The notes beneath the pieces were generated by a model. It did not search any database and was not told the DNA's origin. It was given only the letters and a program-made list of their open reading frames with translations. Below, piece by piece: positions 10,393 through 21,954 of a stretch of 64,000 bases of DNA (position 1 is its first letter; each line of letters starts with the position of its first letter). Position numbers and translations under genes: made by a program. The stretch spans positions 65,214 through 129,213 of the forward strand of contig NMRB01000078.1 in the NCBI GenBank assembly GCA_002633025.1, read 5' to 3'. This DNA comes from Notospermus geniculatus. Taxonomy: Eukaryota > Nemertea > Pilidiophora > Heteronemertea > Lineidae.

Positions 10393-10689
10393 CTGGATAG
10401 GAAGAGAGGCTACAAACAACCAGTCAAACAATCGTCACATTTCTATCATGGACGGAACCCTTTAGATCTTCGTACGAGTCTCATGATTCCCGGGAGGTTG
10501 GGTCATGTTCTCGACAGCCTGCAAGCACTACTGATTGTGACGATGAGGTTCTCAGACCCCTATCATCAGGGACCTGTACCATTTAGGCTAATGCTATCTT
10601 TAAGACGTTCCCCTATCCCACTACGAGAAAAGAAAGTCCATCCTCTCGCGCTTGTCTCGTGATTGCCGAAACGCGTTCATGGAATGAAA

Positions 10690-10932
10690 ATGAATTGGAT
10701 CGACTTTTCCGCACAGAATTCCGCGCACGGAAACGCTCCAGTGGAAAGCCACCTTTCACGTTTCCACGAGGCGTGTGTGGGCGCGGGCGGAAAAAAATCG
10801 ATCTAACGTATTTCCCTTTTGCTGTTTCCACGACGCGGGTGCGGTTGCGGAGCGGGTGGACGGGCGCAGACTCCCCCTCTTTTTTCGAATCGGTCAGTTA
10901 GCGCACGGAAACGCTCCAATGGAAAGCCGCCC
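10690..10932. mobile_element. rearranged MITE of the 5951 family
   Basis: Two copies, both in one orientation, of CGCACGGAAACGCTCCARTGGAAAGCC (split here as CGCACGGAAACG and CTCCARTGGAAAGCC), at about 10726-10752 and 10901-10931, match the right end of the element at 5951-6092. The central part is GC-rich. It looks like a nested or partial insertion just upstream of the known SLC22 exons. Confidence 0.55.
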
Positions 10933-10935
10933 TTA

Positions 10936-11069
10936 TGCCCGCTGTACACGATTTTTTGGGAAATTCAGATTTTGGGCCTATTGGGGCTTCAATGTATAAA
11001 CTCGCAGGTAGGCCTTTATTGAGCATATTCAGAAAATTGGATGAAAAATTTGATCGTGTACAGCGGGCA
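10936..11069. mobile_element. MITE with TTA target duplication
   Basis: Terminal inverted repeat TGCCCGCTGTACACGAT, flanked by TTA on both sides (10933-10935 and 11070-11072). A 3-bp TTA duplication is characteristic of PIF/Harbinger-type elements. Confidence 0.75.
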
Positions 11070-11072
11070 TTA

Positions 11073-11650
11073 TGATGGCAAGAGCCCATTGCATTGTAGT
11101 AAAATCATTTCATAATGTTTACATTAAAATACCTCCATTGTGCGTAATTTCGGTAGAAAAGAACGTGTACGAATTACCACTCAAGAAAATATGATTTCAT
11201 CCTTTTTTATTTGGTAACAATTGGAGCGCCATAAGTGCGTTCGAGTAATTTTCGCTGAGGTCCACCGTACAATCACCGCCTGACATAAGCCTTGTTTACA
11301 CTACATAAAAGTCAGGTGTGAGAGTTAAGAATGTCCCCCTGTAAAAAGTGTCCGGGCTTTTTCAGACAGGTGTAACCAAGGCTATTATGGCAACTCAACT
11401 TAATGGAATGGTAGGATAATGTCGGTTTGTGAAACGCTTTATTTGGGGGTTCGATTACCGTCGCAATAAATTCTTCCATTATACTGAGTTAATCGAACTC
11501 TGTTAAAATTCTTTGTGAAACACGTCCCAGGACCATTAGGATGACAAATGGCGAACAGAAATTTCTAGTGGAAAGGGAACTCTTTGCTTCGAGCAAAAGT
11601 TGGACGACCTTTCACCAACAAGATGTGCTGAAACCATGGCTTTATACCTA
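11073..11650. other. no gene seen
   Basis: Unique AT-rich sequence with no exon-like stretch on either strand and no clear repeat. It is a place where the missing SLC22 first exon might have been expected, but nothing resembling an N-terminal MFS helix is visible. Confidence 0.5.
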
Positions 11651-12755
11651 TAATGTATTGAATAAAAGTAGTGGTCCCAAATATTACTCTTGTGGAACAC
11701 CAGTAGCTCAAATCTATCTGATGACGATGACGAGGTTGACGATGAAGAAAACGGGAAAGGCGTTCCTTACCGATGTTCAGGTGTGGCTAATGATACATGT
11801 AATAGGAAGCATGGTAATTACACATGCTGAATAAAAGAGGTCTCATAACTGAGCCCTGAGGAACACCAAAAGTATAGAGATCAAGGTTATCTGATGGCAT
11901 ACTCCCTGACGATGACGATGACGAGGTTGACGATGAAAAACGGGAAAAGCGTTGCTTACCGATGTTCAGGTGTGGCTAAGATGATACATGTAATAGGAAG
12001 CATGGTAATTACACATAACTGAGCCCTGAGGAACACCAGAGATCAAGGTTATCTGATGGCATACTCCCTGACGATGACGATGACGAGGTTGACGATGAAG
12101 AAAACGGGAAAAGCGTTCCTTACCGATGTTCAGGTGTGGCTAAGATGAACACAGGAAGCATGGTAACACCAAATCCAAGACAAAAACTGAGATACTGGGT
12201 GATGAAGAGACTTCGTATCTGATACTTGTTGAACTCTCCGAGTTCAATCAATACTTCGTCAAAAAGCATGGTGGCTGTTGAAATCCAATCCGTCCACCTT
12301 AGAATGCATCAGTGTGTACTTCTCATTCAGGTCACTGTCACGAAAATTTAATACCATCATCTGAATTGATGATTATATGCCTAACCTACATATCTTCGAT
12401 CTCCTGGCCGTGTTGTCTGATATGTTGTCACTGCGGATTTAATGAAAATAATAGTGAGCGATTGATCAGGGACAAATAATGCCCCATCATTATCATTATT
12501 ATACCCATCCATCAACATTATAGACCGTGCTCAACGTTGGTAACCTCCAGCTTAGAGGCAAACACACCAAAAAAACTATTAGGAAGTACTGTAGCCGGCA
12601 CATTAGGCCTTGCAGTGTAACATACAGAGGGTAGAGTTCAGTCATACACGCTGTTGCGCATAGATATGGAATACTCTGATAATTTCCATTCATTTCCAAT
12701 AAAGTTTTTTTTCTTTTAATTATTTCATTGCATGTGGGTCGATTTTAATAAAACT
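11651..12755. repeat. left copy of a long direct repeat flanking the satellite
   Basis: The stretch from AATGTATTGAATAAAAG to GATTTTAATAAAACTT recurs at 14634-15876 with high identity. It contains about three tandem units of some 165 bp (core GACGATGACGATGACGAGG, followed by GAGCCCTGAGGAACACC). It ends exactly where the 21-bp satellite begins. Confidence 0.85.
11661..11870 (-). pseudogene. degenerate LINE reverse-transcriptase fragments
   Basis: On the minus strand, 11830-11870 reads GVPQGSVMRPLLFSM, and 11661-11709 reads TGVPQE, a stop, then YLGPLL. Both match the GVPQGSVLGPLLF block of non-LTR retrotransposon reverse transcriptases. No longer RT frame survives. Further GVPQGSV echoes occur in each tandem unit near 12020. 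Confidence 0.65.
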
Positions 12756-14321
12756 TTGCGTCTTTATAAACTCGCACTCCGACTTTATAAACTCGTACTG
12801 CAACTTTTTAAACTCGCACTGCGACTTTATAAACTCGCACTGCGACTTTTTAAAAAGTCGCACTGCGACTTTATAAACTCGCACTGCGATTTTTTAAACT
12901 CGCACTGCGACTTTTTAAAGTCGCAATGCGCCTTTAATCTCGCACTGCGACTTTTTAATCTCAGAATCTCACACTGCGACTTTTAATCTCGCACTGCGAC
13001 TTTATAAACTCGCAGTGCGACTTTTTAAACTCGCAGTGCGACTTCATAAACTCGCACTGCGACTTTTTAAACTCGCAGTGCGACTTCAAAAACTCGCAGT
13101 GCGACTTTTTAAACTCGCACTGCGACTTTTTAAACTCGCAGTGCGACTTCATAAACTCGCACTGCGACTTTTTAAACTCGCAGTGCGACTTTTTAAACTC
13201 GCAGTGCGACTTCATAAACTCGCACTGCGACTTTTTAAACTCGCAGTGCGACTTTTTAAACTCGCAGTGCGACTTCATAAACTCGCACTGCGACTTTTTA
13301 AACTCGCAGTGCGACTTTAAAAACTCGCACTGCGACTTCATAGACTCGCACTGCGACTTTTTAAACTCGCAGTGCGACTTTTTAAACTCGCACTGCGACT
13401 TTATAAACTCGCAGTGCGACTTTATAAACTCGCACTGCGACTTTTTAATCTCGCACTGTGTCTTTATAAACTCGCAGTGCGACTTTTTAAACTCGCAGTG
13501 CGACTATTTAAACACGCAGTGCGACTTTTTAAACTCGCACTGCGACTTTATGAACTCGCACTGCGACTTTTAATGTCGCAGTGCGACTTTTTAATCTCAC
13601 AATCTCACACTGCGACTTTTAATCTTGCACTACGACTTTTTAATACTCGCACTGCGTCTTTATAAACTCGCACTACGACTTTTAATCTCGCACTGCGACT
13701 TTTTTAATCGTTCAGAAAGTCGCAGTGCGAGTTTATAAAGTCGCACTGCGAGTTTAAAATGTCACAGTGCGAGTTTAAAAAGTCGCAGTGCGAGTTTATA
13801 AAGTCGCAGTGCGGCTTTTTAAAAAGTCGCAGTGCGAGTTTATAAAGTCGCAGTGCGAGTTTAAAAAGTCGCACTGCGAGTTTATTAAGTCGGAGTGCGA
13901 GTTTATAAAGTCGCAGTGCGAGATTAAAAGTCGCAGTGTGAGATTGTGAGATTAAAAAGTCGCAGTGCGAGATTAAAAGTCGCAGTGCGACTTTAAAAAG
14001 TCGCAGTGCGAGATTAAAAGTCGCAGTGCGACTTTAAAAAGTCGCAGTGCGACTTTAAAAAGTCGCAGTGCGAGTTTAAAAAGTCGCAGTGCGAGTTTAT
14101 AAAGTCGCAGTGCGACTTTTTAAAAAGTCGCACTGCGAGTTTATAAAGTCGGAGTGCGAGTTTATAAAGACGCAGTGCGAGTTTGTAAAGTCGCAGTGCG
14201 AGATTAAAAGTCGCAGTGTGAGATTGTGAGATTAAAAAGTCGCAGTGCGAGATTAAAAGTCGCAGTGCGACTTTAAAAAGTCGCAGTGCGAGATTAAAAC
14301 ACGCAGTGCGAGATTTTTTTA
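12756..14321. repeat. 21-bp satellite array with mid-array inversion
   Basis: About 75 units of 21 bp made of AAACTCGCASTGCGAC plus a run such as TTTTT or TTTAT. From 12756 to about 13710 units read TCGCACTGCGAC-TTTTT-AAAC; from 13712 to 14321 the array is reverse complemented. The centre base switches between CACTG and CAGTG. Because 21 is divisible by three, long open frames run through the array on both strands (repeating KLALRLF or KSHCEFK), but these are not genes. Confidence 0.93.
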
Positions 14322-14633
14322 AAAAATACATGTCCCGTAACGGGCGCCGTATGATGTAAATATGCGAATAAATTGACTGAAATATATTTATTTCATCTGA
14401 AATCATCATAAAATACAATAAAAGTAGCAAATATTTATCAGAGAAATGTCATTTCGATAGAACTACTTTTACCGCGGAAGTAGTTCTTCCACACCGGCGC
14501 TGTGAGGCGTGACGCATCACATAACCCTACGCAAAATGGCGGATTTGACTGTTGTTCGTCAGGGTCACAAACCGACGCAACGTCACCAGGTTTTTTGGAG
14601 GCTTGTGCCCTGTTGTTCAGGTTGGGCCCCATC

Positions 14634-15876
14634 TATGTATTGAATAAAAGTGGTCCCAAATATGACTCTTGTGGAACACCAGTAGCTCAAATCTATCTGA
14701 TGACGATGACGAGGTTGACGATGAAGAAAACGGGAAAAGCGTTCCTTACCGATGTTCAGGTGTGGCCAAGATGATACATGTAATAGGAAGCATGGTAATT
14801 ACACATAACTGAGCCCTGAGGAACACCAGTATAGAGAGATCCAAAGAGAAGGCAAGCACAAAAATTGACACACAATACAATGTATATGATAAATAAAAAG
14901 TCAATTTCCAATTTTCGACCCCAACCGGGGTCTTCTTCAGGCTGGAACTTTACAATCCGAAACTCTAGAACAGACTGAGCTGAAAGCCAGATATCAAGGT
15001 TATCTGATGGCATACTCCCTGACGATGACGATGACGAGGTTGACGATGAAGAAAACGGGAAAAGCGTTCCTTACCGATGTTCAGGTGTGGCTAAGATGAT
15101 ACATGTAATTAGGAAGCATGTTAATTACACATAACTGAGCCCTGAGGAACACCAGTATAGAGATCAAGGTTATCTGATGGCATACTCCCTGACGATGACG
15201 ATGACGAGGTTGACGATGAAGAAAACGGGAAAAGCGTTCCTTACCGATGTTCAGGCGTGGCTAAGATGAACACAGGAAGCATGGTAACACCAAATCCAAG
15301 ACAAAAACTGAGGTACTGGGTGATGAAGAGACTTCGTATCTGATACTTGTTGAACTCTCCGAGTTCAATCAAAACTTCGTCAAAAAGCATGGTGGCTGTT
15401 GAAATCCAATCCGTCCACCTTAGAATGCATCAGTCTGTACTTCTCATTCAGGTCGCTGTCCCGAAAATTTAATACCATCATCTGAATTGATGATTATATG
15501 CCTAACCTAGATATCTTCGATCTCTTGGTCGTGTTGTCAGATATGCTGTCACTGCGGGTTTAATGAAATAATAGTGAGCGATTGATCAGGGACAAATAAT
15601 GCCCCATCATTATCATTATTATACCCATCCATCAACATTATAGATCGTGCTCAACATTGGTAACCTCCAGCTTAGAGGCAAACACACCAAAAAAGCTATT
15701 AGGAAGTACTGTAGCCGGCAGATTAGGCCTTGCAGTGTAACATACAGAGGGTAGAGTTCAGTCATATACGCTGTTGCGCATAAATATGGAATACTCTGAT
15801 AATTTCCATTCATTTCCAATAAAGTTTTTTTTCTTTTAATTATTTCATTGCATGTGGGTCGATTTTAATAAAACTT
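14634..15876. repeat. right copy of the long direct repeat
   Basis: Matches 11651-12755 with extra internal sequence (about 14842-14990) and again carries the 165-bp tandem units. After GATTTTAATAAAACTT it continues into non-repeated DNA at 15877, while the left copy runs into the satellite at the same base. Confidence 0.85.
14639..14850 (-). pseudogene. degenerate LINE reverse-transcriptase fragments
   Basis: Minus-strand 14639-14688 reads TGVPQESYLGPLLFN, and about 14810-14840 reads LYTGVPQGSVMC. These are the conserved RT block of a non-LTR retrotransposon. The rest of the RT (for example the catalytic FADD/YADD box) is not recognisable. Confidence 0.65.
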
Positions 15877-17260
15877 CATCAGCTGATGGGGACATTACGG
15901 GGACAATGGTTGCTGTGGCTGGTGTTTAGAAACCAGTGTTCCCTTAGGGAGCTCCATGTATAGGGAGCTGGCCGAATTTTGTTGAAAAATACCGCTTTTG
16001 AAAATCGGCCTGGAAAACTTCTCTCAAGTGGTGATAAATCAGTTTTGTTAGTGGCTTTGTTTGCGTGTAAGAATTAAACTTCCAAAACAAATTCATGAAC
16101 TCAATTGCTGTGCACGTCAGGGCGCTGAGGTTGATTTCTGTAAACTGCGTTTTCCGGAGACACCTCTCAAGAAAACAGCTGTCTTAGCCTCTGAATGAAA
16201 CTGGTCCGCCGAGATGACAGCTGTCCTCATTCGGTGGAAACTGGTCGGACAAGACGGCAACTGCCCTGCCTCATGGTAGAAAAGGTCTGACTATTATCGT
16301 ATGGTGGACACCGGTGTAACGTTCTCTAGTGTTCCCCATATCCCAGGGTTTCCATTCAATAGACAGCTGGAGAGACCATGACTTTCCAAAAAGGTTGGTT
16401 TTGTTCCTCCCGTTCAGGATGCATTCTCCCATAGCAGGTCTTTGGTCTCCCTCCTCTTCATCCACTCACACTCTATGTGCGAGTGGTAAAGAGGAACGAG
16501 ACCAAAGCCCTGCTCTGGGAGAATGCAAGCATGACGTTGACAGCTTTTTCTCCCTTCCATGAGATGGCGAGGCTGAAATACGCAAGTTTTCACGTTGCTG
16601 GCAAGAATGTGTTTTCCATGGTATCGTCTAGACGGCGCTTTATTGGCATTCTTGCGGTTGGATGTAGGCCTACATGTGTGTGTCCTTTACGAATGCCTGT
16701 GTCCAAACAGGGCAGGTACAACCGTGGTGAACTGGATCCAACTTTGGTACCCAATTCCGTCAGTCCGGAGATGAATTATTTTCACGTCCTGTTGTCGCAT
16801 TGAAAAGTCTACCATAAAGTGATTAAAAATAGGTGCCTGTTCAGTATTCATGAGGGGGAAACAAGAGATTATGTGCATGAGAAATCCTGCCGGTGATATC
16901 AAAGATAGTCTCCTATAGGTAAAATCTTCTGAAGTTTTGATTGTTAGGCCAAAAAGTGACAATGTATCGCGGGGGGGGGGGGATTAGGAAAGAACCTCTT
17001 CGGGAAAATCTTTAAAAATCACTCTGTTGAGGCCCTAACCCGGCAAAATCCGCACGCCCAGCCCTGAGTGGCACAACATCTTTCTTCATAACAGTCTCTT
17101 TATTCCATAGCCATCATCTGGTCGTTGCATGGTTCTGCCTTCAGAGTAGGCCCTCTACACGAATAAGGCGGCCTGGGTGACTACCAGCCAAAGGCCTTGT
17201 CAGCGAACGAGATCGATGGTGATCCTCAACCGACATGTAATATGATTGGCTCCCTCGATT
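15877..17260. other. no gene seen
   Basis: Unique sequence without convincing exons. A 12-14 base G run at 16969-16982 is the only low-complexity feature. Confidence 0.5.
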
Positions 17261-17264
17261 CCAA

Positions 17265-17280
17265 TCGCGCGCGCGCGCGG
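17265..17280. promoter_or_regulatory. alternating CG tract in a CpG-rich stretch
   Basis: A run of eight CG dinucleotides lies next to an inverted CCAAT box (ATTGG at about 17246). Alternating CG favours Z-DNA. It lies about 1.3 kb upstream of the first exon of the unknown plus-strand gene and could mark its promoter region; the link is inferred from position only. Confidence 0.3.
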
Positions 17281-18117
17281 GAAATCTCGCAGTAGGCCTA
17301 TGCATGCAGTCATTCGAAAAATAAAGGAAGGTATTGTAACTGGTCTCTCGACTTTACCAAATCTATCAAAAAATTCTGTATAGGCCTATTGGTGCCATCA
17401 GCTCTGTACCTGTTCTTAGAATCAATCAGGGTGAACGCCCGACCAAATCTCTTGAGAAATGTAACTAACAATCTGGCGAGAGCTGAATCAATTCGCTGAT
17501 CTCTCCTCATCAGCGCGGCTTCATTTTTCACAATATCCAATATCTAATCTGAAGAAATATTCTTTATCACCATAGAAATGGCTGAGAAATCGTCGCCAAG
17601 AATCCATCAGTGATCAGCCTCGCCGCGCCGCGGATGATAGGTTTATTGGATTTGTACTACTAGTCGATCACGGCCCACTGAACAGAAAGGTATATCGATC
17701 ACCGCTGAGCGCAGTCAGGTGGAACGGAGCTTCGACCATACAGTGGCACCGAATCACTATGAGCGCCAGATCAGCGCGGAGCAGCACCATCGGATGAACG
17801 AAATCAACATCGCGCTCGGGGATACCAGTGTCAATTCCAATTTTTCCTTCTTGTGTGGTCTACGTTAAGGCGGATTGATGATTGGGTACAAACCAAAAAC
17901 GTTAGGAAATCTTCATGTTTTTTGGAACTCTCTGTTGACTCAAAACCATATCTCGCGTTACAGCAGCCCGCGTTTTGACAAATGCGTGTTACAGTAATTA
18001 GTATTGCCGAAATCTTTGATGTGTGCCTCCGTTTATCTTTGCGCTTGGATCTCAAATTCTTGGTTTAAAAACTCCCGATTTTCTCAAGAGACTATCACCT
18101 CATTTTATATTCTTAGA

Positions 18118-18200
18118 TCTCGACTGTCACGACGGAACTCGCACTCTTAATCCCCCGCCCCACGCGTCCAGTTTCTCTGCCACCGTTGCCATGTTAACTA
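18118..18200 (-). mobile_element. tRNA-derived SINE remnant
   Basis: On the minus strand TGGCAGAGAAACTGG resembles a pol III A box, and GTGCGAGTTCCGTC about 35 bases later resembles a B box. The translated string VRVPS is the familiar artefact of tRNA-like sequence read as protein. Only the head is visible. Confidence 0.4.
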
Positions 18201-18555
18201 CGTTAGATAGCATTTTGTTCGATTGTAAAATTGACACTCCGCCGCCAAGCTGGCGTTTGTTCTGTTGAATCGAGAGCTTGTGTCGTTGATATATACGCGT
18301 TATTTGAGGATTAATCGGCGAGGAAAGCCTACCATCGTTCATTCGGTCTTTATCATCGTTTTATGGTAGCGCCCCTTGTGTCGTCTGCAACACCGAGTTT
18401 GAAATTTATCTGCATAATTTGTCGATACACTGGCCTTGACCGTACATGAGATGATTGCCGACCATCTCAATGGTGATGCTGGATTTTCTGTACATCAGTA
18501 AGCTTGTTTAGCCTTAGCAACTGGTGTGCTAGCGGTTATATAATGTAGTTCTAGC

Positions 18556-18743
18556 ATGTCGACTGTAGGGGTTAAGCCCAAAGTCGGATCGCGTCGGATT
18601 AGCTCCACAAGAGTGAGGTATCACCCGTCCTACGCCAGATCGCCAAACAGAGGACCCGGTTTCAAATTAAACTTTGTGGATTTTGTTCCAAAATGCGTAG
18701 AGGCCGAGGGTTTATTCACTAATCCAAAATACGAGCGATTCGA
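18556..18743 (+). CDS. alternative first exon 1a of unrecognised gene
   Basis: ATG at 18556 opens a 62-codon frame ending in phase 2 at a strong donor (GA|GTAAGTA). The peptide is basic at the start (VGVKPKVGSRRISSTRVRY) and ends with the strongly conserved KLNFVDFVPKCVEAEGLF and NPKYERFE. Exon 1b at 19609-19793 encodes nearly the same peptide with many third-position differences, so selection has kept both. The peptide does not look like a signal peptide or a membrane segment. I do not recognise the family. The exon fits onto 27613-27786. Confidence 0.8.
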
Positions 18744-19608
18744 GTAAGTACCCATCTCTTTTTATCTTGTGAAGGTCTGTTAGTGACGATAGTTACCGAA
18801 TTCACCAGCGCCCGGCATTAATTAATTATCCCTTCCATATTTTATATCGACTCGGATAAATTGGCGCGATCGGATATCTGTTCGGCTGGTATTGTATTGC
18901 GGCAACCGTTTAAAAGTCTTCAATGTTATCGTTTGTCAGCTCTCTAAGTTCCTCTCAGAAATCAATGCAAAAGCAGTTGTTCTTTGTTTCAATATGGCGC
19001 GGATCCGATGGAAACGCAGTGAAATCTCTGTGATTTATTGTGTTGATTTTGATGGATTATGCCTTACGGGATTTCACCACATGGCAACCCATCCGCGGCA
19101 GTGGGTGGCTCAAAAATATGGATCGGCTGAGTAACTGGACTGCCGGCGCGCGCATTTGGCTGCTGTTGACTGCTTGAGAGTAATGGTTTTGTTTCAACGT
19201 TTTTTGATATCATTCGTTTATTTTGTTATACTCCATATTGTAGAGGTTCGTTTTAAAACCTAACTACTAGCTGATGTCTCCCGAAAACCTTTTGATCAAC
19301 CATGAAGCATTGAAACAACCAATGACAATGAAGTTCTAATTTTAGATATTGACTATTCATCACATGACTTTTTACCCTTATAGAGTATACCTGATGAAGT
19401 TCTATATCTAGCAAGCCACATTTCACACAGTTTTTAGATGAATGATGAAAAAGTTTTGGAATAGTTTTTGTTCTTTCATTGAACGGATACCAGCTCAGAA
19501 AATCGGGAATGAAATCATTTGTTTACTTGAATATACTTATTTCTTATCAGCTAGCATTTAGTTTTTAGCCTTTTGGTTTAGCTAGAAGTTTAATAATGTA
19601 CTTGTAGC

Positions 19609-19793
19609 ATGGCGACTGTGGGGGTTAAAGTCAAAGTTGGATCGCGTCGGATTAGTTCCACCAGAGTGAGGTATCGCCCACCGGCAAAACAAACTAACAA
19701 AGGCCCAGGCTACAAATTGAACTTTGTGGATTTTGTGCCCAAATGTGTTGAACCAGAAGGCTTATTCAATAGTCCAAAATACGAGAGATTTGA
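19609..19793 (+). CDS. alternative first exon 1b of unrecognised gene
   Basis: ATG at 19609, 61 codons plus two bases, with the same donor and phase as exon 1a (GA|GTAAGTACCCAT is shared). The peptide differs mainly in a short linker (RPPAKQTNKGPGY here, HPSYARSPNRGPGF in 1a). Upstream similarity between the copies is limited to about 30 bases before the ATG (TAATGTA, then TAGCATG), so each copy probably has its own promoter. Either copy can splice to 27613. Two separate genes, of which only the second uses that exon, is the alternative. Confidence 0.8.
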
Positions 19794-19799
19794 GTAAGT

Positions 19800-20215
19800 A
19801 CCCATATTTTCACTCTTACACTAAGCTGTTAGCATATTTTAGTAACCCATCTCCTCCTTTAGATCTCCTTTTGTTCAGTGACCCATCTTTGGGGCCAATT
19901 CTATCTTCTGCAGCAAACAACCTTTGCTTTTCTCTCTAAAATTGATCAAATTTTGCACATTTCTATTTGCCTGTTTCAATCTCGGTTTTTCTAAGACATC
20001 AAATGAACTACACACCCTGTGGTAACTGAAACCTCAACAACATCATACGTGCAGGCCTAGGATTTCATACTTTAATACTTGCATGAATGGTAAAGGCGTT
20101 ACTTGATCATCAACATTCGCTTTGATGTAGGCCTACATTGTACATGTATATGTGCTTACCACTCTTACTTAAAGTTTCGTATTCTTGTCTTGAAAGTGAC
20201 TTGAACAGTATAATC
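19800..20215. other. intronic sequence, nothing seen
   Basis: Start of the roughly 7.8 kb intron between first exon 1b and 27613. No element is recognised here. Confidence 0.45.
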
Positions 20216-20296
20216 ACACCAACTTGCCTTGCCGACACCAACTTGCCTTGCCGACACCAATTTGCCTTGCCGACACCAACTTGCCTTGCCGACACT
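20216..20296. repeat. 19-bp minisatellite, four copies
   Basis: Four nearly identical copies of CTTGCCTTGCCGACACCAA in tandem. The long minus-strand frame covering it is produced by the repeat. Confidence 0.9.
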
Positions 20297-20483
20297 TTGG
20301 TTACGTCAAGCAACCATCTTGTATCCCTTGAGCTGAGATAGCGGACTTGACATAACGTAGACCAAGTTGTCAAATCTACCATTTTTGCTTGACCAACCTG
20401 TCTACAAAGTTTGCAGTTCGCTGACTTTGTATCAGGGACTTGAGGGAAGCAAGACACTTCGTTCAACAAAGTACAACGGTGAC

Positions 20484-20601
20484 AGTGGCCGTATTTTAGA
20501 ATGCTCCTCAACGTAAAGGCGTTCCTCTACTGTTCTCAACAGGGGAACAAAATCCTTGAGGAACTCCTTTACGTTGAGGAGAATTCTAAAATACGGGCCA
20601 A
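20484..20601. mobile_element. foldback element
   Basis: Arms of about 32 bases starting GGCCGTATTTTAGAAT and closing with CTCAACG-TAAAGG in reverse complement, with a loop of about 45 bases. Read as a short non-autonomous DNA transposon within the intron. Confidence 0.75.
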
Positions 20602-21954
20602 TCTGCTGCACTCTTACCACACAGTTTTATTCACAGCTTTATTGTTCACAATTAAACTGCAGTTTTGAATATGCTGCTGTGGCCTATCATCTGCGGATGC
20701 ACTTTTCAGCAAGGACTCATGTCCTTACCCTGGTGTGGTCAGACAAGTTAGAACCTTTAGGCCATGTTCGATCACATTACAGCACAGAATTCATGATTAT
20801 AGTTATCAACATGGCACATCGATAATGCATCACTACAGCTTGCAATGCAGTTCAATTCGTACTGCATCAATTCCTGCACAGCATCACCTCAGCAGACGCC
20901 TCAGGCAACATGTGTCATTAGACCCGTTAATTATTAGCTAGATCATCGATACTTTTATATCATGAAATGCTGACGGAAAATGTTCTCATTTTACCAATAA
21001 TAAAACTGAAAACACATCTGCACAAATCAAGTAATAAGCAAACATCGGATCAGGCTAGTTTTGCAAACTAATTTAACGCGTTGTGATGCAAATTCATCTT
21101 GAATTATTATTCATGAAGTTACAAAGATGGTTTCTCGACTTGTCGTGTTGGTAGTGTGTAAAGGAAAGGTGCAGTGACTTGGTGAATCATCACCGGTTGC
21201 AGCCAGGACTCATGTCCTTACACTGGTGTGGTCAGACAAGCTTGAACTTTCAGGCCATATTATTACATTACCCAAGTGCAAAACTTCTCCGACAAATCAT
21301 CCTGCCAATCTGGCCACTGTCAAACCACTAAGCATGATAAGCTCTCTGTGACAATATCTGCGAAATTTACGACATAAAAGCTTTTTTTCTCTGCTTCCTA
21401 ACTTCCTTCTCGCCAATAACATATCAGCAGATTTTTCTAGTTTTGTCGTTATTGCTATGGTTTACGACATTGCTTATGCTATTTCGCATATCTTGAATCG
21501 CTTACACTGTCATTGCATTTACAAAATTTATGATTGAAATTGACAGCTGCTCGCTTTCTAGCTAAATCAACGATTTTTTACTCGTGCTTCTGGTCTTAAA
21601 TAACACTCGTTTGTAACTTAAGGTATATGTTCTACTTAATAAGGCAAACTAAAGGAAAATAATGTGCGCCATCTTCATTCTTAACTTCCCAACTCTTTCC
21701 TCACCAAGCATCTCTCTGACCCCCCAGCACACCCTCTTTATGCCACACTCACTTCGATACCCCTCATGTTGTGACGAGCACACTGTAAAACTTGATATTG
21801 TACCTAACTGTTGACACACATTCCTCCTCTGTTGATTTGAGTGAAGTTGCAGCATTGTTTCATTAGAGTCTGTTTATTATTTATCAGTTATGTTTCGAAA
21901 CATTGCCAGACTTAAAGCAAGCAATGGTGAGGAAGAATGACAAGCTAGGTACGG

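Noticed and set aside
13015-13341. Open frames of 100-126 codons on both strands made of KLALRLF- or KSHCEFK-type repeats
   Set aside because: They arise from a 21-bp satellite whose period is divisible by three; all units are interchangeable and no start or splice context exists.
12756-14321. CRISPR-like regular repeats
   Set aside because: Repeats are contiguous 21-bp units without unique spacers, in eukaryotic DNA; this is a satellite.
17310-17540. 76-codon minus-strand frame with RRDQRIDSALARLLVTFLKR
   Set aside because: Looks protein-like for about 40 residues but has no start codon, family match or convincing partner exon; might be revisited with transcripts.
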